The notes below the pieces were generated by a model. That model was not told the origin of the DNA. It saw nothing but the letters and a program-made list of their open reading frames with translations, and did no database searches. From the NCBI RefSeq assembly GCF_015353075.1, contig NZ_CP064191.1:248001-312000 (forward strand): a stretch of 64,000 nucleotides of DNA. The letters are read 5' to 3'. A program made the translations under genes and the position numbers. Of the stretch, positions 19,904 to 28,989 are shown piece by piece; within the stretch, counting starts at the first letter, position 1, and each line of letters begins with the position of its first letter. The stretch comes from Rhizobium sp. 007. Lineage in GTDB: Bacteria; Pseudomonadota; Alphaproteobacteria; Rhizobiales; Rhizobiaceae.

Positions 19904-21868
19904 TCATATTTTCTCGAAGGCAATGACGAGGACATCACGATATGCGAACGGCATCTTAGGATTTTCGATCACAACCGACGATACATCGTGAAACCTCGTG
20001 CGGTCGTTGCAGATCAAAAAATCATTCGGCAGGTTCATCTCGACGTCGCCGAGGAACTGCTTCGAGGCATCTTTAACCGTACTCACACCGCCGGTGACAT
20101 TGACCCGCCCGATCATATAAGAAACGATGATATCCACCCCGTCCTGGTGGAGGCCCTCCGGTGCTGGTTCGCCGTTAACCCCGTCCCGCGCTACAATCCG
20201 ATAGGGATGGAGCTTGATATTCCAACGATCATGTCGAGTGGCATCCGATAGAATTCTGCAAAAGCCTGTCAGAATCTTATTTAGGACCGGATGGTCGATA
20301 AAGGATTGTTCAAGGGGTTCGAAGTACCGCTTGAAGCCGCCATTTAAGTAGTTGACTGCTTTCGATTGCTCGTAGGGGGCACGGGGAAGGAGCCTAAAAA
20401 TTCTGTCGGCTACGTCACATTCAAACGCACTATAGCGCCGGTAGCGATAGGTCCCGCCGTCACGCATATATTCATCAAGAAGAAGTCGGCTCCAGTGATC
20501 AGCAAAGTCCTTCCAGTCGGCATCAATTTCGATCCCGAAGCCAGCCTTGGTGCGATTACCTTTCGAAAACCACCATCCATTGGCCACCAGATGATCAGCG
20601 CATTCTTGCCTGTAGTAATGGGATGGGTTCTTTTTCAGCATGCGTGTCTCCAGCTTTGTTAAAGTGGCGTGGGTGATGCTTGTTTCTTTGCGCGCGACTT
20701 GCTTTTCCCAAATGTCGCGGTCCCTGATGTATTTCGGCGTGCTGGCGATGATGGACCGAGGTAAAAAGCGCCTATCGTCGATGATGTAGGTGACGCTTCC
20801 GCTGACACCATCGAGTGCTGACACTATTGCCTGTTCGCACATCTTATGAACAGTACTGCCCCATGCGCCTGAAACCGCCTCCTGAGCCCAAGCTTGTTCG
20901 AGGCTTTGCTTTAAGATGATCGATTCGACGCCAAGGGAAGCGGTTTCGAGGTGCCGTAGCGCGTCCATGACAATGGCTGCGGCAGGGGCCTCGCGGACTT
21001 CGAGAACTTTTTCACCGGTTGAGATGTGTTCAAGCCCGACAAAGCGGCCATGTCCGAATTTACCAACTGTCTTATTCAGGAGCGGGATTGCGTCGATCAG
21101 TGCGACATCACGGTCATCAATTGACACGAGATTTCCGTCGATGAACCCGAGTTTGACCTCTACCGGCTGTTCTGCCGCAATATTGCGCGTCCAATCAAAT
21201 GCCTCTTCCGGGATGGAAAAGTTCTCGGGATCATCCAAAGGGCCAGACTCGAATTCCCGGCACCAGAGGTTTTCGTCCCCGCTCCACTTGCGGTCCGTGA
21301 CAAAGGTTAGCCCGAACTTCGAGAGGGCGGCGGCCTTCTGCTGTCTGGAAATCACCGAGCGTTCGTACGGACTGCCGAAGCTACCGGAAAATCCCGAGCG
21401 CTTAATACTATTGTTAAGGCGCGGAAGACTGTTTTGCGAAAGGTTTGCTGTATGAAGAAGCAGCCGTGACCCGATTGATGTTGCATGGTCAACAATCAAC
21501 GAGGCAATGACGGGTCGGCTCAAGGAACTGCTTAAGGGGTAGTTGCCAAGGTATTTGGCGTGGGCCCGAATGGCGGGTTTCACGCCTTGTTCGACCAAAG
21601 CTTTCCGTCCTTCGCGATAGACAAAGCGCGCGCCGAACCTCGCTGCCGTCTGTTCAAGCAAAGGCTTGTCGATGGACGTTCCGACATTCGCTGCGACAGC
21701 TTCAATGTTTGCAAAGCCAAGCCTTTGCAGCATATAGAGAAGGTAAGTGCTGTCGAGGCCCCCGCTGAACATGGTCGTGACTGGTGCTTCTCGATCCGGC
21801 CAAGCGTCCAGATCTTCGAAACTCGAAATTCCGGTGGATGGTATGGTCAAAGCTGAGACGGGGCTCAT
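19904..21868 (-). CDS. Argininosuccinate-synthase-like ligase fused to an Fe(II)/2-oxoglutarate dioxygenase
   Basis: This 654-residue protein joins two enzymes. Residues about 1-395 resemble ArgG along their whole length: PP-loop S35-[22 protein letters not shown] (ArgG DRNLL...GILEDP), [27 protein letters not shown] and [13 protein letters not shown]. The ArgG aspartate/citrulline loop (GKGNDQVRFE) is replaced by [13 protein letters not shown], so it probably adenylates or joins a different substrate. Residues about 410-654 match the 2OG-Fe dioxygenase family PF10014 (BsmA / isoleucine-hydroxylase type): [12 protein letters not shown], iron ligands H574-x-D576 and H627, and 2OG-binding R644. 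The gene starts three bases after the exporter stop, behind AAGGA. I infer a role in making a hydroxylated, ArgG-ligated amino acid; the substrate is unknown. Confidence 0.88.
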   Translation of the reverse strand: MSPVSALTIPSTGISSFEDLDAWPDREAPVTTMFSGGLDSTYLLYMLQRLGFANIEAVAANVGTSIDKPLLEQTAARFGARFVYREGRKALVEQGVKPAIRAHAKYLGNYPLSSSLSRPVIASLIVDHATSIGSRLLLHTANLSQNSLPRLNNSIKRSGFSGSFGSPYERSVISRQQKAAALSKFGLTFVTDRKWSGDENLWCREFESGPLDDPENFSIPEEAFDWTRNIAAEQPVEVKLGFIDGNLVSIDDRDVALIDAIPLLNKTVGKFGHGRFVGLEHISTGEKVLEVREAPAAAIVMDALRHLETASLGVESIILKQSLEQAWAQEAVSGAWGSTVHKMCEQAIVSALDGVSGSVTYIIDDRRFLPRSIIASTPKYIRDRDIWEKQVARKETSITHATLTKLETRMLKKNPSHYYRQECADHLVANGWWFSKGNRTKAGFGIEIDADWKDFADHWSRLLLDEYMRDGGTYRYRRYSAFECDVADRIFRLLPRAPYEQSKAVNYLNGGFKRYFEPLEQSFIDHPVLNKILTGFCRILSDATRHDRWNIKLHPYRIVARDGVNGEPAPEGLHQDGVDIIVSYMIGRVNVTGGVSTVKDASKQFLGDVEMNLPNDFLICNDRTRFHDVSSVVIENPKMPFAYRDVLVIAFEKI

Positions 21869-21871
21869 TTG

Positions 21872-22783
21872 TCAGGTCCTTTTCTCAAAAAAGATGCCGG
21901 CAGAGGTTCCGGCGAGGATGAGGGCTGCACCTATCAAGCTTATTGCGGCCAAAGGTTCCGTCAGGAGCAGGTGAGCGAGGACCAAGCCGAAAAGCGGTTC
22001 GGTTCCCATCAGGAAGCTGGCCCGTGTCGGAGTGGATTTTCTGATCGCGGCGTTTTGGACGTAGAAAGCGACGATCGTGCAGAAGAGCGAAAGAAAGGCA
22101 ACAGCGCCCCAGAACTGCAGGTTTCCCTTCACAATAAGCCCGGAAATCCCGAACTGAGCGAACGCCACGACGAAAGTGAGTAGTGCCACCGCCGATCCCT
22201 GGATGGCCGTGAATGCTGCTGACGAAACCTGCCGACCGTCCAGAACGCGTTTGCTCAACACTATCAAAACCGCTCGCAGAACGGCAGCGCCCAGCACAAG
22301 CGCGTCACCGCGATTGAACGCGCCGATCCCCCCAGTCAAAAAGCCGACACCGATACTTGATAGGGCAGCGCTCGCCAGTACGCCCGCGGGAGGAGGCCGT
22401 CCTGACAGCCCATAGTCAAGGATGGGCGTGAAGATCAAGCTAAGCGAAATAATCAGGGCCGTGTTTGTGGCGCTTGTTGATGCGACACCGTAAGTTTCGG
22501 CAATAAAAACTGAAAACACTACCGTCCCCATTGCCAACCCGCGGAGGCGATCGCCCCATGACATCGTTGCAATCTCACGTCTTGCCACGACTGCCATGAA
22601 CACCGTTGTAATCAGGAAGCGGTAAAGAATGAGGATCAAAGCTGGCGCATAGAATAGCGCGCACTTCGCGACAGGATAGCTAGCGCCCCACACGAAAGCG
22701 ACACCCACGAGGGCCAAGTCAGCCCATGAGAAAGATGTCCATGACCTCCTGATAGGTTTTGAAGGCTTTACGAAACCATCCAC
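21872..22783 (-). CDS. EamA/DMT-family permease, likely metabolite exporter
   Basis: This protein of about 303 residues has the ten-helix, two-repeat build of the EamA drug/metabolite transporters. The first helix is ADLALVGVAFVWGASYPV, and the second repeat contains FWGAVAFLSLFCTIVAFYVQNAA and FLMGTEPLFGLVLAHLLL. Members export amino acids and small metabolites. I chose the GTG at 22783 (AAAGGA ten bases upstream) because this gives the usual family length. A longer frame upstream is not membrane-like. Three bases separate its stop from the start of the fusion enzyme. The simplest reading is that it exports the product of that enzyme. Confidence 0.88.
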   Translation of the reverse strand: MDGFVKPSKPIRRSWTSFSWADLALVGVAFVWGASYPVAKCALFYAPALILILYRFLITTVFMAVVARREIATMSWGDRLRGLAMGTVVFSVFIAETYGVASTSATNTALIISLSLIFTPILDYGLSGRPPPAGVLASAALSSIGVGFLTGGIGAFNRGDALVLGAAVLRAVLIVLSKRVLDGRQVSSAAFTAIQGSAVALLTFVVAFAQFGISGLIVKGNLQFWGAVAFLSLFCTIVAFYVQNAAIRKSTPTRASFLMGTEPLFGLVLAHLLLTEPLAAISLIGAALILAGTSAGIFFEKRT

Positions 22784-22859
22784 GATCCAGAATCCTTTGT
22801 TGATGGACGAGCTACCCCGTGCTGGTGCGAGGCGGGCCGACGCCAGGCCGTCGGGGACG

Positions 22860-23150
22860 TCACTTTTGCCAAAACGTATTGCTGTCCTTGGTTGGAGGGA
22901 GATCGGAACTGTGAGGACGGGGCAGGCGCGTGGGCGGATGCGCAAGATCGCCCGACAGACGGTGCGGGAACTCGCCGATGAACTCAGGAACCGTCCGGCC
23001 CTCGACGAAAGCAACGATGCCGCAGCCTCTGGCTTCCCAAAGCGGCGGGATAATCGAGTATCTTGTCGCAGCCACCGTGGGACCCAAGAGCGGTAAGCAT
23101 TGTCGACGAGATCCGACGGTGGCGACTGCCTTTTCAGCGAGCCTGTTCAT
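22860..23150 (-). CDS. Small ORF upstream of the exporter, unknown
   Basis: This 96-codon frame starts at an ATG preceded by AAAAAGGGAG and begins MNRLAEKAVATVG. It ends 77 bases before the exporter start on the same strand. I do not recognise the family. Its first 36 bases closely match the start of another minus-strand ORF at 63955 (MNSLAGQAVATT), which also has a good ribosome site. It may be a real small protein, a leader, or the shared 5' end of two decayed genes. Confidence 0.4.
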   Translation of the reverse strand: MNRLAEKAVATVGSRRQCLPLLGPTVAATRYSIIPPLWEARGCGIVAFVEGRTVPEFIGEFPHRLSGDLAHPPTRLPRPHSSDLPPTKDSNTFWQK

Positions 23151-23795
23151 TGAGTACTCCCTTTTTATTCGCGGCGAATGGTAGTTGTGACTAGCCAAGC
23201 AAGGGCCGGGCCAGACTGAAAGGCCCTTTAGAAACAACATGATCGTTATCCGAGAAAATTATTTCGTGTCCGACGTTGTCAGAAATCCGACAATGAGTGC
23301 GGCCGCCGCCAACGAGCCGATGGCTGCAATTATCAAAATGGTTTCCGACTGCGGCCCCGGATCGTTCATCCACCTGATTGAAACACGGCTTCGCCCTTTT
23401 TCGTTGACCGCCTTTCAGTTAAATAGCCGTTGATCATCGGATATGCCGGCGATCATTTTTCCTCAACTCTCCGACCATCCGGAAGCGCCCTTGCGGTGAA
23501 CGGCGGGGTACAACGAGAAGCCCACAGCGCCGATCCCGTCAATTCGGTGAGACAGCTTTCCGCGAGCGCATCACGCAGGCGATTGACCGCGGGTCCTCGT
23601 GATGCCCGCTTCTCGGCGGCCCGAATTTCTTTCGGGACTATGTTACCGAGCCTCGACATGTTCCTATCCGGGTTCCGGCGGGGGCAGAATCTGCTGCGCG
23701 GAATTTTTTAGGTGCGACTATGATATCTGTCCTGACATAGTCGGTTGCATGCAGAGCGACTGTTGTTTCCTATTCGAAATTAAAGGGACGCTATT
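23151..23795. promoter_or_regulatory. Divergent intergenic region between the exporter and RpiR operons
   Basis: No protein-coding gene is recognised. The segment must carry promoters for the minus-strand exporter/fusion operon and perhaps for the plus-strand RpiR gene. A small dyad, TTGTC and GACAA seven bases apart, lies near 23275-23293. A 68-codon minus-strand frame at 23453-23659 is open but unassigned. Confidence 0.4.
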
Positions 23796-24626
23796 TTGGC
23801 AATGAACATCAAGTCATCGGCACCAACAGCGGCACGGCACGAAAGCATCCTGGTTCGCTTGCAGGAGGACATCGACCTACTGCCGAATGCGCTTGCTCGC
23901 ATCGCCAAGTACATCCTGGAAAATCCTGAAAAGGTGCTGCACCACTCGGTCGCCGAGTTGGGCGAATTCGCCGGCAGCGGCGAAGCAAGCATATTGCGGC
24001 TTTGCCGGCAGATAGGCTTTTCCGGATTTCGGGATTTCAAACTGGCGCTAGCCGCAGAGATCGGCCGTCCGGGAATGCCTTCAGTTGGTTCTGAAAATGC
24101 GGACGGCGCGCTGAAAACGCTGCATGACACCATGGCGCAAAACCTCGGCATCGCACACAGCAATGCCGATCCCGAAACGCTTACGAAGGTCGCCGCCGCA
24201 CTTGCGGCAAGCCGAAGGATCGACCTCTACGGGGCGGGGATGTCGGGTGTGACGGCTGAACTGCTGGCCTACAGGCTCTTGCGGGTTGGACTTACGGCGG
24301 TGGCGTTCAGAAATTCCAATATGGCTCATGAAGTCGCCAACGGACTTGGCCCGGGATGCGTGGCGATCGGCTTCTCGATCTCCGGTCTGTCTGTTGATAC
24401 CGTGCAATTTCTCAAGGGCGCCCGCTCGGCGGGGGCCGTGACCGTTGCCATCACCAACCGCTCTCGCAGCCCGCTTGGCGAGGCGGCGAACTTTACCCTG
24501 CAGGCGTCGGGCCTTCACGACCGCCCGATCGGCGGCACGCTGACCCCGATGGTCGGCAAGATCTTCGTGATCGAAAGCGTGATGCTGGCGCTGGGAAAGG
24601 CGATGGAGGAATTGGTCGAAAAATGA
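23796..24626 (+). CDS. MurR/RpiR-family transcriptional regulator
   Basis: This 276-residue regulator has an N-terminal HTH_6 domain (LPNALARIAKYILENPEKV, SVAELGEFAGSGEASILRLCRQIGFSGFRDFK, residues about 20-90) and a C-terminal SIS sugar-phosphate-binding domain (about 115-250: IDLYGAGMSGVTAELLAYRLLRVG, AIGFSISGLSVDTVQFLKGARSAGA). The frame opens with TTG at 23796, seven bases after AAAGGGA; the ATG at 23802 is an alternative. It stands at the head of the UgpC-type transport operon, 73 bases before the ATPase, so it most likely senses a phosphorylated product of that pathway. Two further RpiR proteins occur later in the window beside copies of the same module. Confidence 0.93.
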   Translation: MAMNIKSSAPTAARHESILVRLQEDIDLLPNALARIAKYILENPEKVLHHSVAELGEFAGSGEASILRLCRQIGFSGFRDFKLALAAEIGRPGMPSVGSENADGALKTLHDTMAQNLGIAHSNADPETLTKVAAALAASRRIDLYGAGMSGVTAELLAYRLLRVGLTAVAFRNSNMAHEVANGLGPGCVAIGFSISGLSVDTVQFLKGARSAGAVTVAITNRSRSPLGEAANFTLQASGLHDRPIGGTLTPMVGKIFVIESVMLALGKAMEELVEK

Positions 24627-24671
24627 AACTAAACTCCATTTTGTCATCAATATGAAATAAAACACCACTAA
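24624..24671 (+). promoter_or_regulatory. Candidate RpiR operator before the transport operon
   Basis: The gap before the ATPase gene contains ATGAAACTAAACTCC and ATGAAATAAAACACC, two similar AT-rich half-sites. Reading the minus strand ahead of the related decayed module (38711-38755) gives ATGAAACTGAAAATAAACTCC and GGAAATAAATTCC. The shared words at the same place relative to the ATPase gene suggest a common operator. This is an inference from two sites only. Confidence 0.45.
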
Positions 24672-24699
24672 AGCTGCCGCCAACCGAAAGGATCTCGGA

Positions 24700-25848
24700 A
24701 TGGCAGCTTTGGACCTCCACATCGACAAGATCAGCAAGCGCTATGATGTGACGGATGTGCTCCGCGGCGTCTCGCTAAGGGTAGCCCCAGGGGAATTTGT
24801 GACGTTGCTTGGGCCGTCCGGCTGCGGCAAATCCACGCTTCTTCGCATCATAGCGGGATTGGAGCGCGCGGATCGCGGTCATGTGCGTGCAGGGGGTAGG
24901 GGATTGGACACCGTTGCGCCTAAGGATCGCGACTTGGCCTTCGTGTTCCAGAGCTACGCGCTTTATCCGCATCTGAGCGTCTATGAAAATATCGCAGCCC
25001 CCCTGGTCATGCGCGAACTGACTAGCTTGGAACGTCTTCCGGTTATCGGCGCTCGGATGCCCGGAGCCATCCAGCGCAAACGCTCGATCGAAGAGCGGGT
25101 CCGGCAGACCTCAGCGTTGCTCAAGCTTGACGCGCTGCTCGACCGCCGGCCGGCCGCACTCTCGGGTGGACAGCGACAGCGCGTGGCTTTGGGTCGCGCC
25201 ATGGTGCGCAAGCCGAAGATCTTCCTGATGGATGAACCGTTGGCAAACCTGGATGCAGCGCTGCGCATCCATACGCGCGGCGAGATCGCCCGGCTGCACA
25301 AGGAAATGGGAACGACGACGTTGTTCGTGACCCATGACCAGGCCGAGGCAGCAGCGCTTTCGGACCGGGTCGCCGTCATGTTCGGCGGCGAGATCCGCCA
25401 AGTGGCGGCGCCCGCCGCTCTTTATCGCGATCCCATCGATCTCGATGTTGCCCGGTTCCTGGCTCAGCCATTCCTGAACGAACTGGCGGTGACCGCACCG
25501 ATCGGGGGCGGGCTGATGATCGGCAACAGCAGGCTCATCATTCGCGATGCACTCGGGTACCGGGAACCCGGCACGCTGGCTTTCCGGCCGGAACATGCGT
25601 CCCTGGTAAGCGCGGACCAGCCGGGCGCGCTGCCGGTTCAGGTCGCACGCATCGAGTACTCTGGGACCGACGCTTACGTCTTTGCCGATGCTGAGGTGGG
25701 TGCGCAGTTCGTCGTCCGGATCGCGGCTGAACGCGCTCACTCAATGCGAGGCGGGGAGACCCTCGGACTGAGCATCGATTCGGAAAAGGCATGGTTCTTC
25801 CCCTCCAGCGGGTCGCGCCAGCGTCGCGACCGCAGCAGGGCAGCTTGA
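24700..25848 (+). CDS. ABC transporter ATP-binding protein, UgpC/MalK type
   Basis: This 382-residue ATPase powers the import system encoded just downstream. It shows Walker A GPSGCGKST near residue 38, the Q-loop in VFQSYALYPHLSVYEN, signature LSGGQRQRVALGRAM, Walker B IFLMDEPLANLDA, and the switch histidine in LFVTHDQAEA. The C-terminal part (about 250-370) is the OB-fold regulatory domain of the MalK/UgpC group (LAFRPEH). There is a slightly unusual insertion between Q-loop and signature (ERLPVIGARMPGAIQRKRSI). The ribosome site AAAGGATC precedes the ATG. The first permease gene starts one base after its stop. Confidence 0.95.
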   Translation: MAALDLHIDKISKRYDVTDVLRGVSLRVAPGEFVTLLGPSGCGKSTLLRIIAGLERADRGHVRAGGRGLDTVAPKDRDLAFVFQSYALYPHLSVYENIAAPLVMRELTSLERLPVIGARMPGAIQRKRSIEERVRQTSALLKLDALLDRRPAALSGGQRQRVALGRAMVRKPKIFLMDEPLANLDAALRIHTRGEIARLHKEMGTTTLFVTHDQAEAAALSDRVAVMFGGEIRQVAAPAALYRDPIDLDVARFLAQPFLNELAVTAPIGGGLMIGNSRLIIRDALGYREPGTLAFRPEHASLVSADQPGALPVQVARIEYSGTDAYVFADAEVGAQFVVRIAAERAHSMRGGETLGLSIDSEKAWFFPSSGSRQRRDRSRAA

Positions 25849-25849
25849 T

Positions 25850-26800
25850 ATGGCCGTGGTGAACGACATTCCGATCAGTTCCTTGGCTGACAACGCTTCA
25901 ACCAACGATCCGCTACGCGCGTGCCCGCGCGCGGGGGTCATTCTGGCCTTGCCGGCGACGTTGTTGATTGCCGCTCTTGTGATCGGCCCCGCCATTCTCG
26001 TCTTCTTTCTGTCCTTCACGGACGCGTCCCTTGGTTTGGCTGGGGCTCGGTTCGTCGGGCTCGCCAACTACACCCGCATGCTGACCGATCCCGGCTTTGC
26101 GCAGAGCCTGCGCAACACGGCGCTTTACGTGCTTGTGGTCGTGCCTTCCTCTATCGGGTGGGGGCTTTTGGTCGCTCTCCTGATCGCCCAATCGCGGTTC
26201 GCGGCGGTCTATCGGACCGCCTACTTCCTGCCCGTGGCAGCGACCCTGGTGGCTCTTGCAACCGCGTGGGAAGCGATCCTGCATCCTAGTCTCGGTTTCG
26301 CAAACTCACTGCTGCTGCTTTTGGGCGCATCTCCCGTCAGGTTCCTGTCCGATCCGGCAACGGCCATCTATGCGCTTGCGGCAATCGGCGTCTGGCAGTT
26401 GGTGGGTTTCAACATGATCCTCTTCCTGGCCGGACTTTCGACCATTCCGGAAGAGCTTTACGAAGCGGCGGCGATCGATGGGGCGGACAGGGGATTGAAA
26501 CGCTTCCTGCTCGTGACCTGGCCGATGCTGGCGCCGGTGACGCTGTTCGTCACGGTGATGACAATCATCCGCGCGTTTTCGGTGTTCGAAACGGTCGCTG
26601 TTCTCACAGGGGGCGGGCCGATGAAGTCCACGTCCGTCATTCTCTACACATTCTATGAAGAAGGCTTCCGGTTTTTCCGGGTGGGATATGCGTCGGCGAT
26701 TGCCGTTTCCTTCTTCGCCTTCGTGACCGTCCTGTCGCTCGTCCAGATGCGCGTCTCCGAGCGCCAGGCGCGCTGGAAGAACGAAGGAGGCCGGTCATGA
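25850..26800 (+). CDS. ABC transporter permease, UgpA/MalF type
   Basis: This 316-residue inner-membrane protein has six or so predicted helices, beginning with ILALPATLLIAALVIGPAIL. The EAA loop that contacts the ATPase is visible as ELYEAAAIDGADRGLKRFLL near residue 203. It pairs with the next permease to form the channel. Its stop overlaps the start of the second permease by four bases, which indicates translational coupling. The substrate is inferred from the phosphodiesterase and phosphatase in the same operon: probably a glycerophosphodiester, sn-glycerol-3-phosphate or a related sugar phosphate. Confidence 0.94.
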   Translation: MAVVNDIPISSLADNASTNDPLRACPRAGVILALPATLLIAALVIGPAILVFFLSFTDASLGLAGARFVGLANYTRMLTDPGFAQSLRNTALYVLVVVPSSIGWGLLVALLIAQSRFAAVYRTAYFLPVAATLVALATAWEAILHPSLGFANSLLLLLGASPVRFLSDPATAIYALAAIGVWQLVGFNMILFLAGLSTIPEELYEAAAIDGADRGLKRFLLVTWPMLAPVTLFVTVMTIIRAFSVFETVAVLTGGGPMKSTSVILYTFYEEGFRFFRVGYASAIAVSFFAFVTVLSLVQMRVSERQARWKNEGGRS

Positions 26801-27630
26801 TCCTGGCGCAGTCTTCCGCCTCACGCCTTGCCTCGCATGCCGTGCTTATGACCGGCGCGATCATCATGGTCTTGCCGTTTCTGTGGATGCTGCTTGCCTC
26901 GCTGACGCCGCAGAGCGAGATCTTCGGCGGCAGCCTTCTGCCGATCCCGACGGTTGACGGCGCAATCGAGAATTATGGCAACGCGCTCTCCGCCATTCCG
27001 CTTCTGCGGTTCATGGGAAACGGCATTGTTGTCTGCCTTGCAATTCTTGTGCTCCAGATCGCGGTTGCCATTCCTTGCGGCTATGCGCTTGCCAAGCTGT
27101 CTTTTCCCGGTCGCCCAATTCTACTTGGGGCCGTCCTTCTCGGACTTCTGGTGCCCGTTCAGATACCGACCATCCCGATCTACATCGCGCTCGCCAAATC
27201 CGGCCTGCTCGACAGCTATGCAGCTTTGATTCTGCCCTGGAGCATCTCGGTTTTTGCCATCTTCCTCTTCCGACAGTTCTTCGTCACCTATCCCGACGAG
27301 GTGCTCGATGCTGCGCGGCTTGATGGCTTCAGGGAGCTTTCGATCGCCTGGCGGATCATGCTGCCCGCGGCGTGGCCGGCGGTCGCCTCCTTCTCGATTT
27401 TCTCCATCGTGGCCCATTGGAATGATCTCTATTGGCCGCTGGTGGTGACGACAAACCCCGACATGATGATGCCTTCGCTCGGCATTGCCTATTTCCGGCA
27501 GGCGGGCGAGGGGACGGGAAATGTCGGTGCACTGATGGCCGGGGGCGTCCTCGTGACGGCGCCCTTGGTCGCTCTTTTTCTTCTCATGCAGAAGCACTTC
27601 ATCCGGGGCCTGGTGCTCGGCCGACACTAG
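26797..27630 (+). CDS. ABC transporter permease, UgpE/MalG type
   Basis: This 277-residue membrane protein is the second channel subunit. It starts with a hydrophobic helix (LMTGAIIMVLPFLWMLLASL) followed by TPQSEIF, typical of MalG/UgpE proteins, and carries the EAA loop DEVLDAARLDGFRELSIAW near residue 168. The ATG overlaps the stop of the first permease, and the binding-protein gene follows 40 bases later. Other carbohydrate transporters of this class have the same layout, so sequence alone does not fix the substrate. Confidence 0.94.
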   Translation: MILAQSSASRLASHAVLMTGAIIMVLPFLWMLLASLTPQSEIFGGSLLPIPTVDGAIENYGNALSAIPLLRFMGNGIVVCLAILVLQIAVAIPCGYALAKLSFPGRPILLGAVLLGLLVPVQIPTIPIYIALAKSGLLDSYAALILPWSISVFAIFLFRQFFVTYPDEVLDAARLDGFRELSIAWRIMLPAAWPAVASFSIFSIVAHWNDLYWPLVVTTNPDMMMPSLGIAYFRQAGEGTGNVGALMAGGVLVTAPLVALFLLMQKHFIRGLVLGRH

Positions 27631-27670
27631 CTCCGTTTTCCAACCCAAATCTCAACCTCAGGAGAGCAAT

Positions 27671-28927
27671 GTGAAAACACTTGCCATGATCCTTGCCGCC
27701 GGTATCACTACGGCGCTAGCAGCCACGCCGGCGCAAGCCGAGACCAAACTCGACGTCTATTACGCCTGGCCAGAACACGAAGTGATCCATAAGCCGATCG
27801 CCGATCGCTTCATGGCGGAGCACCCGGACATCAAGATCAACTTCCGCGCTGCGGCGCCGAGTTATGATGAAGCTGTCCAGACGCTAATCCGCCAGAGCAT
27901 GGCGGGCGAATTGCCGAACGTTCACTACGTCGGCTTCAACGTGCTGCGTCCGCTCGTCGCGCGTGGGCTCGTAAAGCCCATCGACGATCTGGTTGCCGCC
28001 GATCACCTGATTGATAACGGCTACACGGATCAGGTCCTGTCGCTCGCAACGATCGACGGCCATCTCTACGGTCTGCCCTTCGCCATGTCGACGCCGGTCG
28101 TTTATTACAATGCCGATCTCGTGAAGAAGGCTGGGGGCGATCCCGACAAGATCCCGGCCGACTGGGACAGCTTCGTTGCACTCGCGGGCAAGATCGGAGC
28201 GCTCGGCGACGGAACATCCGGCATGTATTACCAGCTTGGCTCGGACGACTGGGCCACGCAGAACCTGGTGCGCAACTTCGGCGGCCAAATGATGAACGAC
28301 AAGGAGAGTGATATCGCTATTGACGGTCCCGCCGGCCAGAAAGCCGTTGAGCTGTTCAAGCGCTTCCATACTGAAGGCACTCAGCCGGCGATCGACAAGT
28401 CCGCTGCCCGCCAGCTCTTTACATCCGGCAAGCTTGGCTTCTTCTTCGCCTCCGCCGGCAGTGTGAGCGGTTTCGAAGGTGAAATCGGAGACCGGTTCAC
28501 ACTCCGCACGGCCAAGCAGCCGCTCGGCGCTGAAGATGCGACGATGCCGACTGGCGGCATGGTTGCGGTGATCCTCACCGACGATCCGGCCAAGCGCGCC
28601 GCTGCCTGGGACTACGTCAAGTTCGCCACAAGTCCTGAAGGCCAGAGCATTGTCGTGCCGAATACCGGCTATATGCCGACCAATACGCTTGCGCTGGACA
28701 AGGATCATCTCGCTGGCTTCTACGACAAGCATCCGAACTGGTACACCAGCGTGCTGCAGACGCCGCGCGCGCGCCCGTGGTTCTCCTGGCCCGGTGATAA
28801 CGGCGTTCAGATCGGTCAGGTCCTCCGCGACGAGATGACGGCCATCGCGCTCGGCTCCAAGGAACCGGAAGCCGCTCTCGCAGACATGGCTTCGCAGGTT
28901 CGTGCGCTTCTGCCGAAGACCAACTGA
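27671..28927 (+). CDS. ABC transporter solute-binding protein, UgpB-like (family 1)
   Basis: This 418-residue periplasmic protein starts with a clear Sec signal peptide, KTLAMILAAGITTALAA, with cleavage expected near TPAQAE. It begins at GTG with AGGAG ten bases before. The mature chain shows family-1 patterns: VIHKPIADRFMAEHPDIKINF, then LYGLPFAMSTPVVYYNADL, and near the C-terminus TGYMPTNTLAL. These recall glycerol-3-phosphate and sugar binding proteins. It is the capture component of the preceding importer. A stem-loop with T-tract follows the gene, which would raise its transcript level relative to the downstream enzymes. Confidence 0.94.
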   Translation: MKTLAMILAAGITTALAATPAQAETKLDVYYAWPEHEVIHKPIADRFMAEHPDIKINFRAAAPSYDEAVQTLIRQSMAGELPNVHYVGFNVLRPLVARGLVKPIDDLVAADHLIDNGYTDQVLSLATIDGHLYGLPFAMSTPVVYYNADLVKKAGGDPDKIPADWDSFVALAGKIGALGDGTSGMYYQLGSDDWATQNLVRNFGGQMMNDKESDIAIDGPAGQKAVELFKRFHTEGTQPAIDKSAARQLFTSGKLGFFFASAGSVSGFEGEIGDRFTLRTAKQPLGAEDATMPTGGMVAVILTDDPAKRAAAWDYVKFATSPEGQSIVVPNTGYMPTNTLALDKDHLAGFYDKHPNWYTSVLQTPRARPWFSWPGDNGVQIGQVLRDEMTAIALGSKEPEAALADMASQVRALLPKTN

Positions 28928-28941
28928 TCCTCTCCCTCCTG

Positions 28942-28977
28942 GGGACGCGGCATGTTGTGCGGCGTCCCTTCTTTTTT
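28942..28977 (+). terminator. Stem-loop with T-tract after the binding-protein gene
   Basis: GGGACGC (28942-28948) pairs with GCGTCCC (28962-28968) and is followed by TTCTTTTTT. This is a good intrinsic terminator, probably partial, since the phosphodiesterase gene begins at 28990 in the same operon. Confidence 0.75.
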
Positions 28978-28989
28978 CGGATTTACCTC

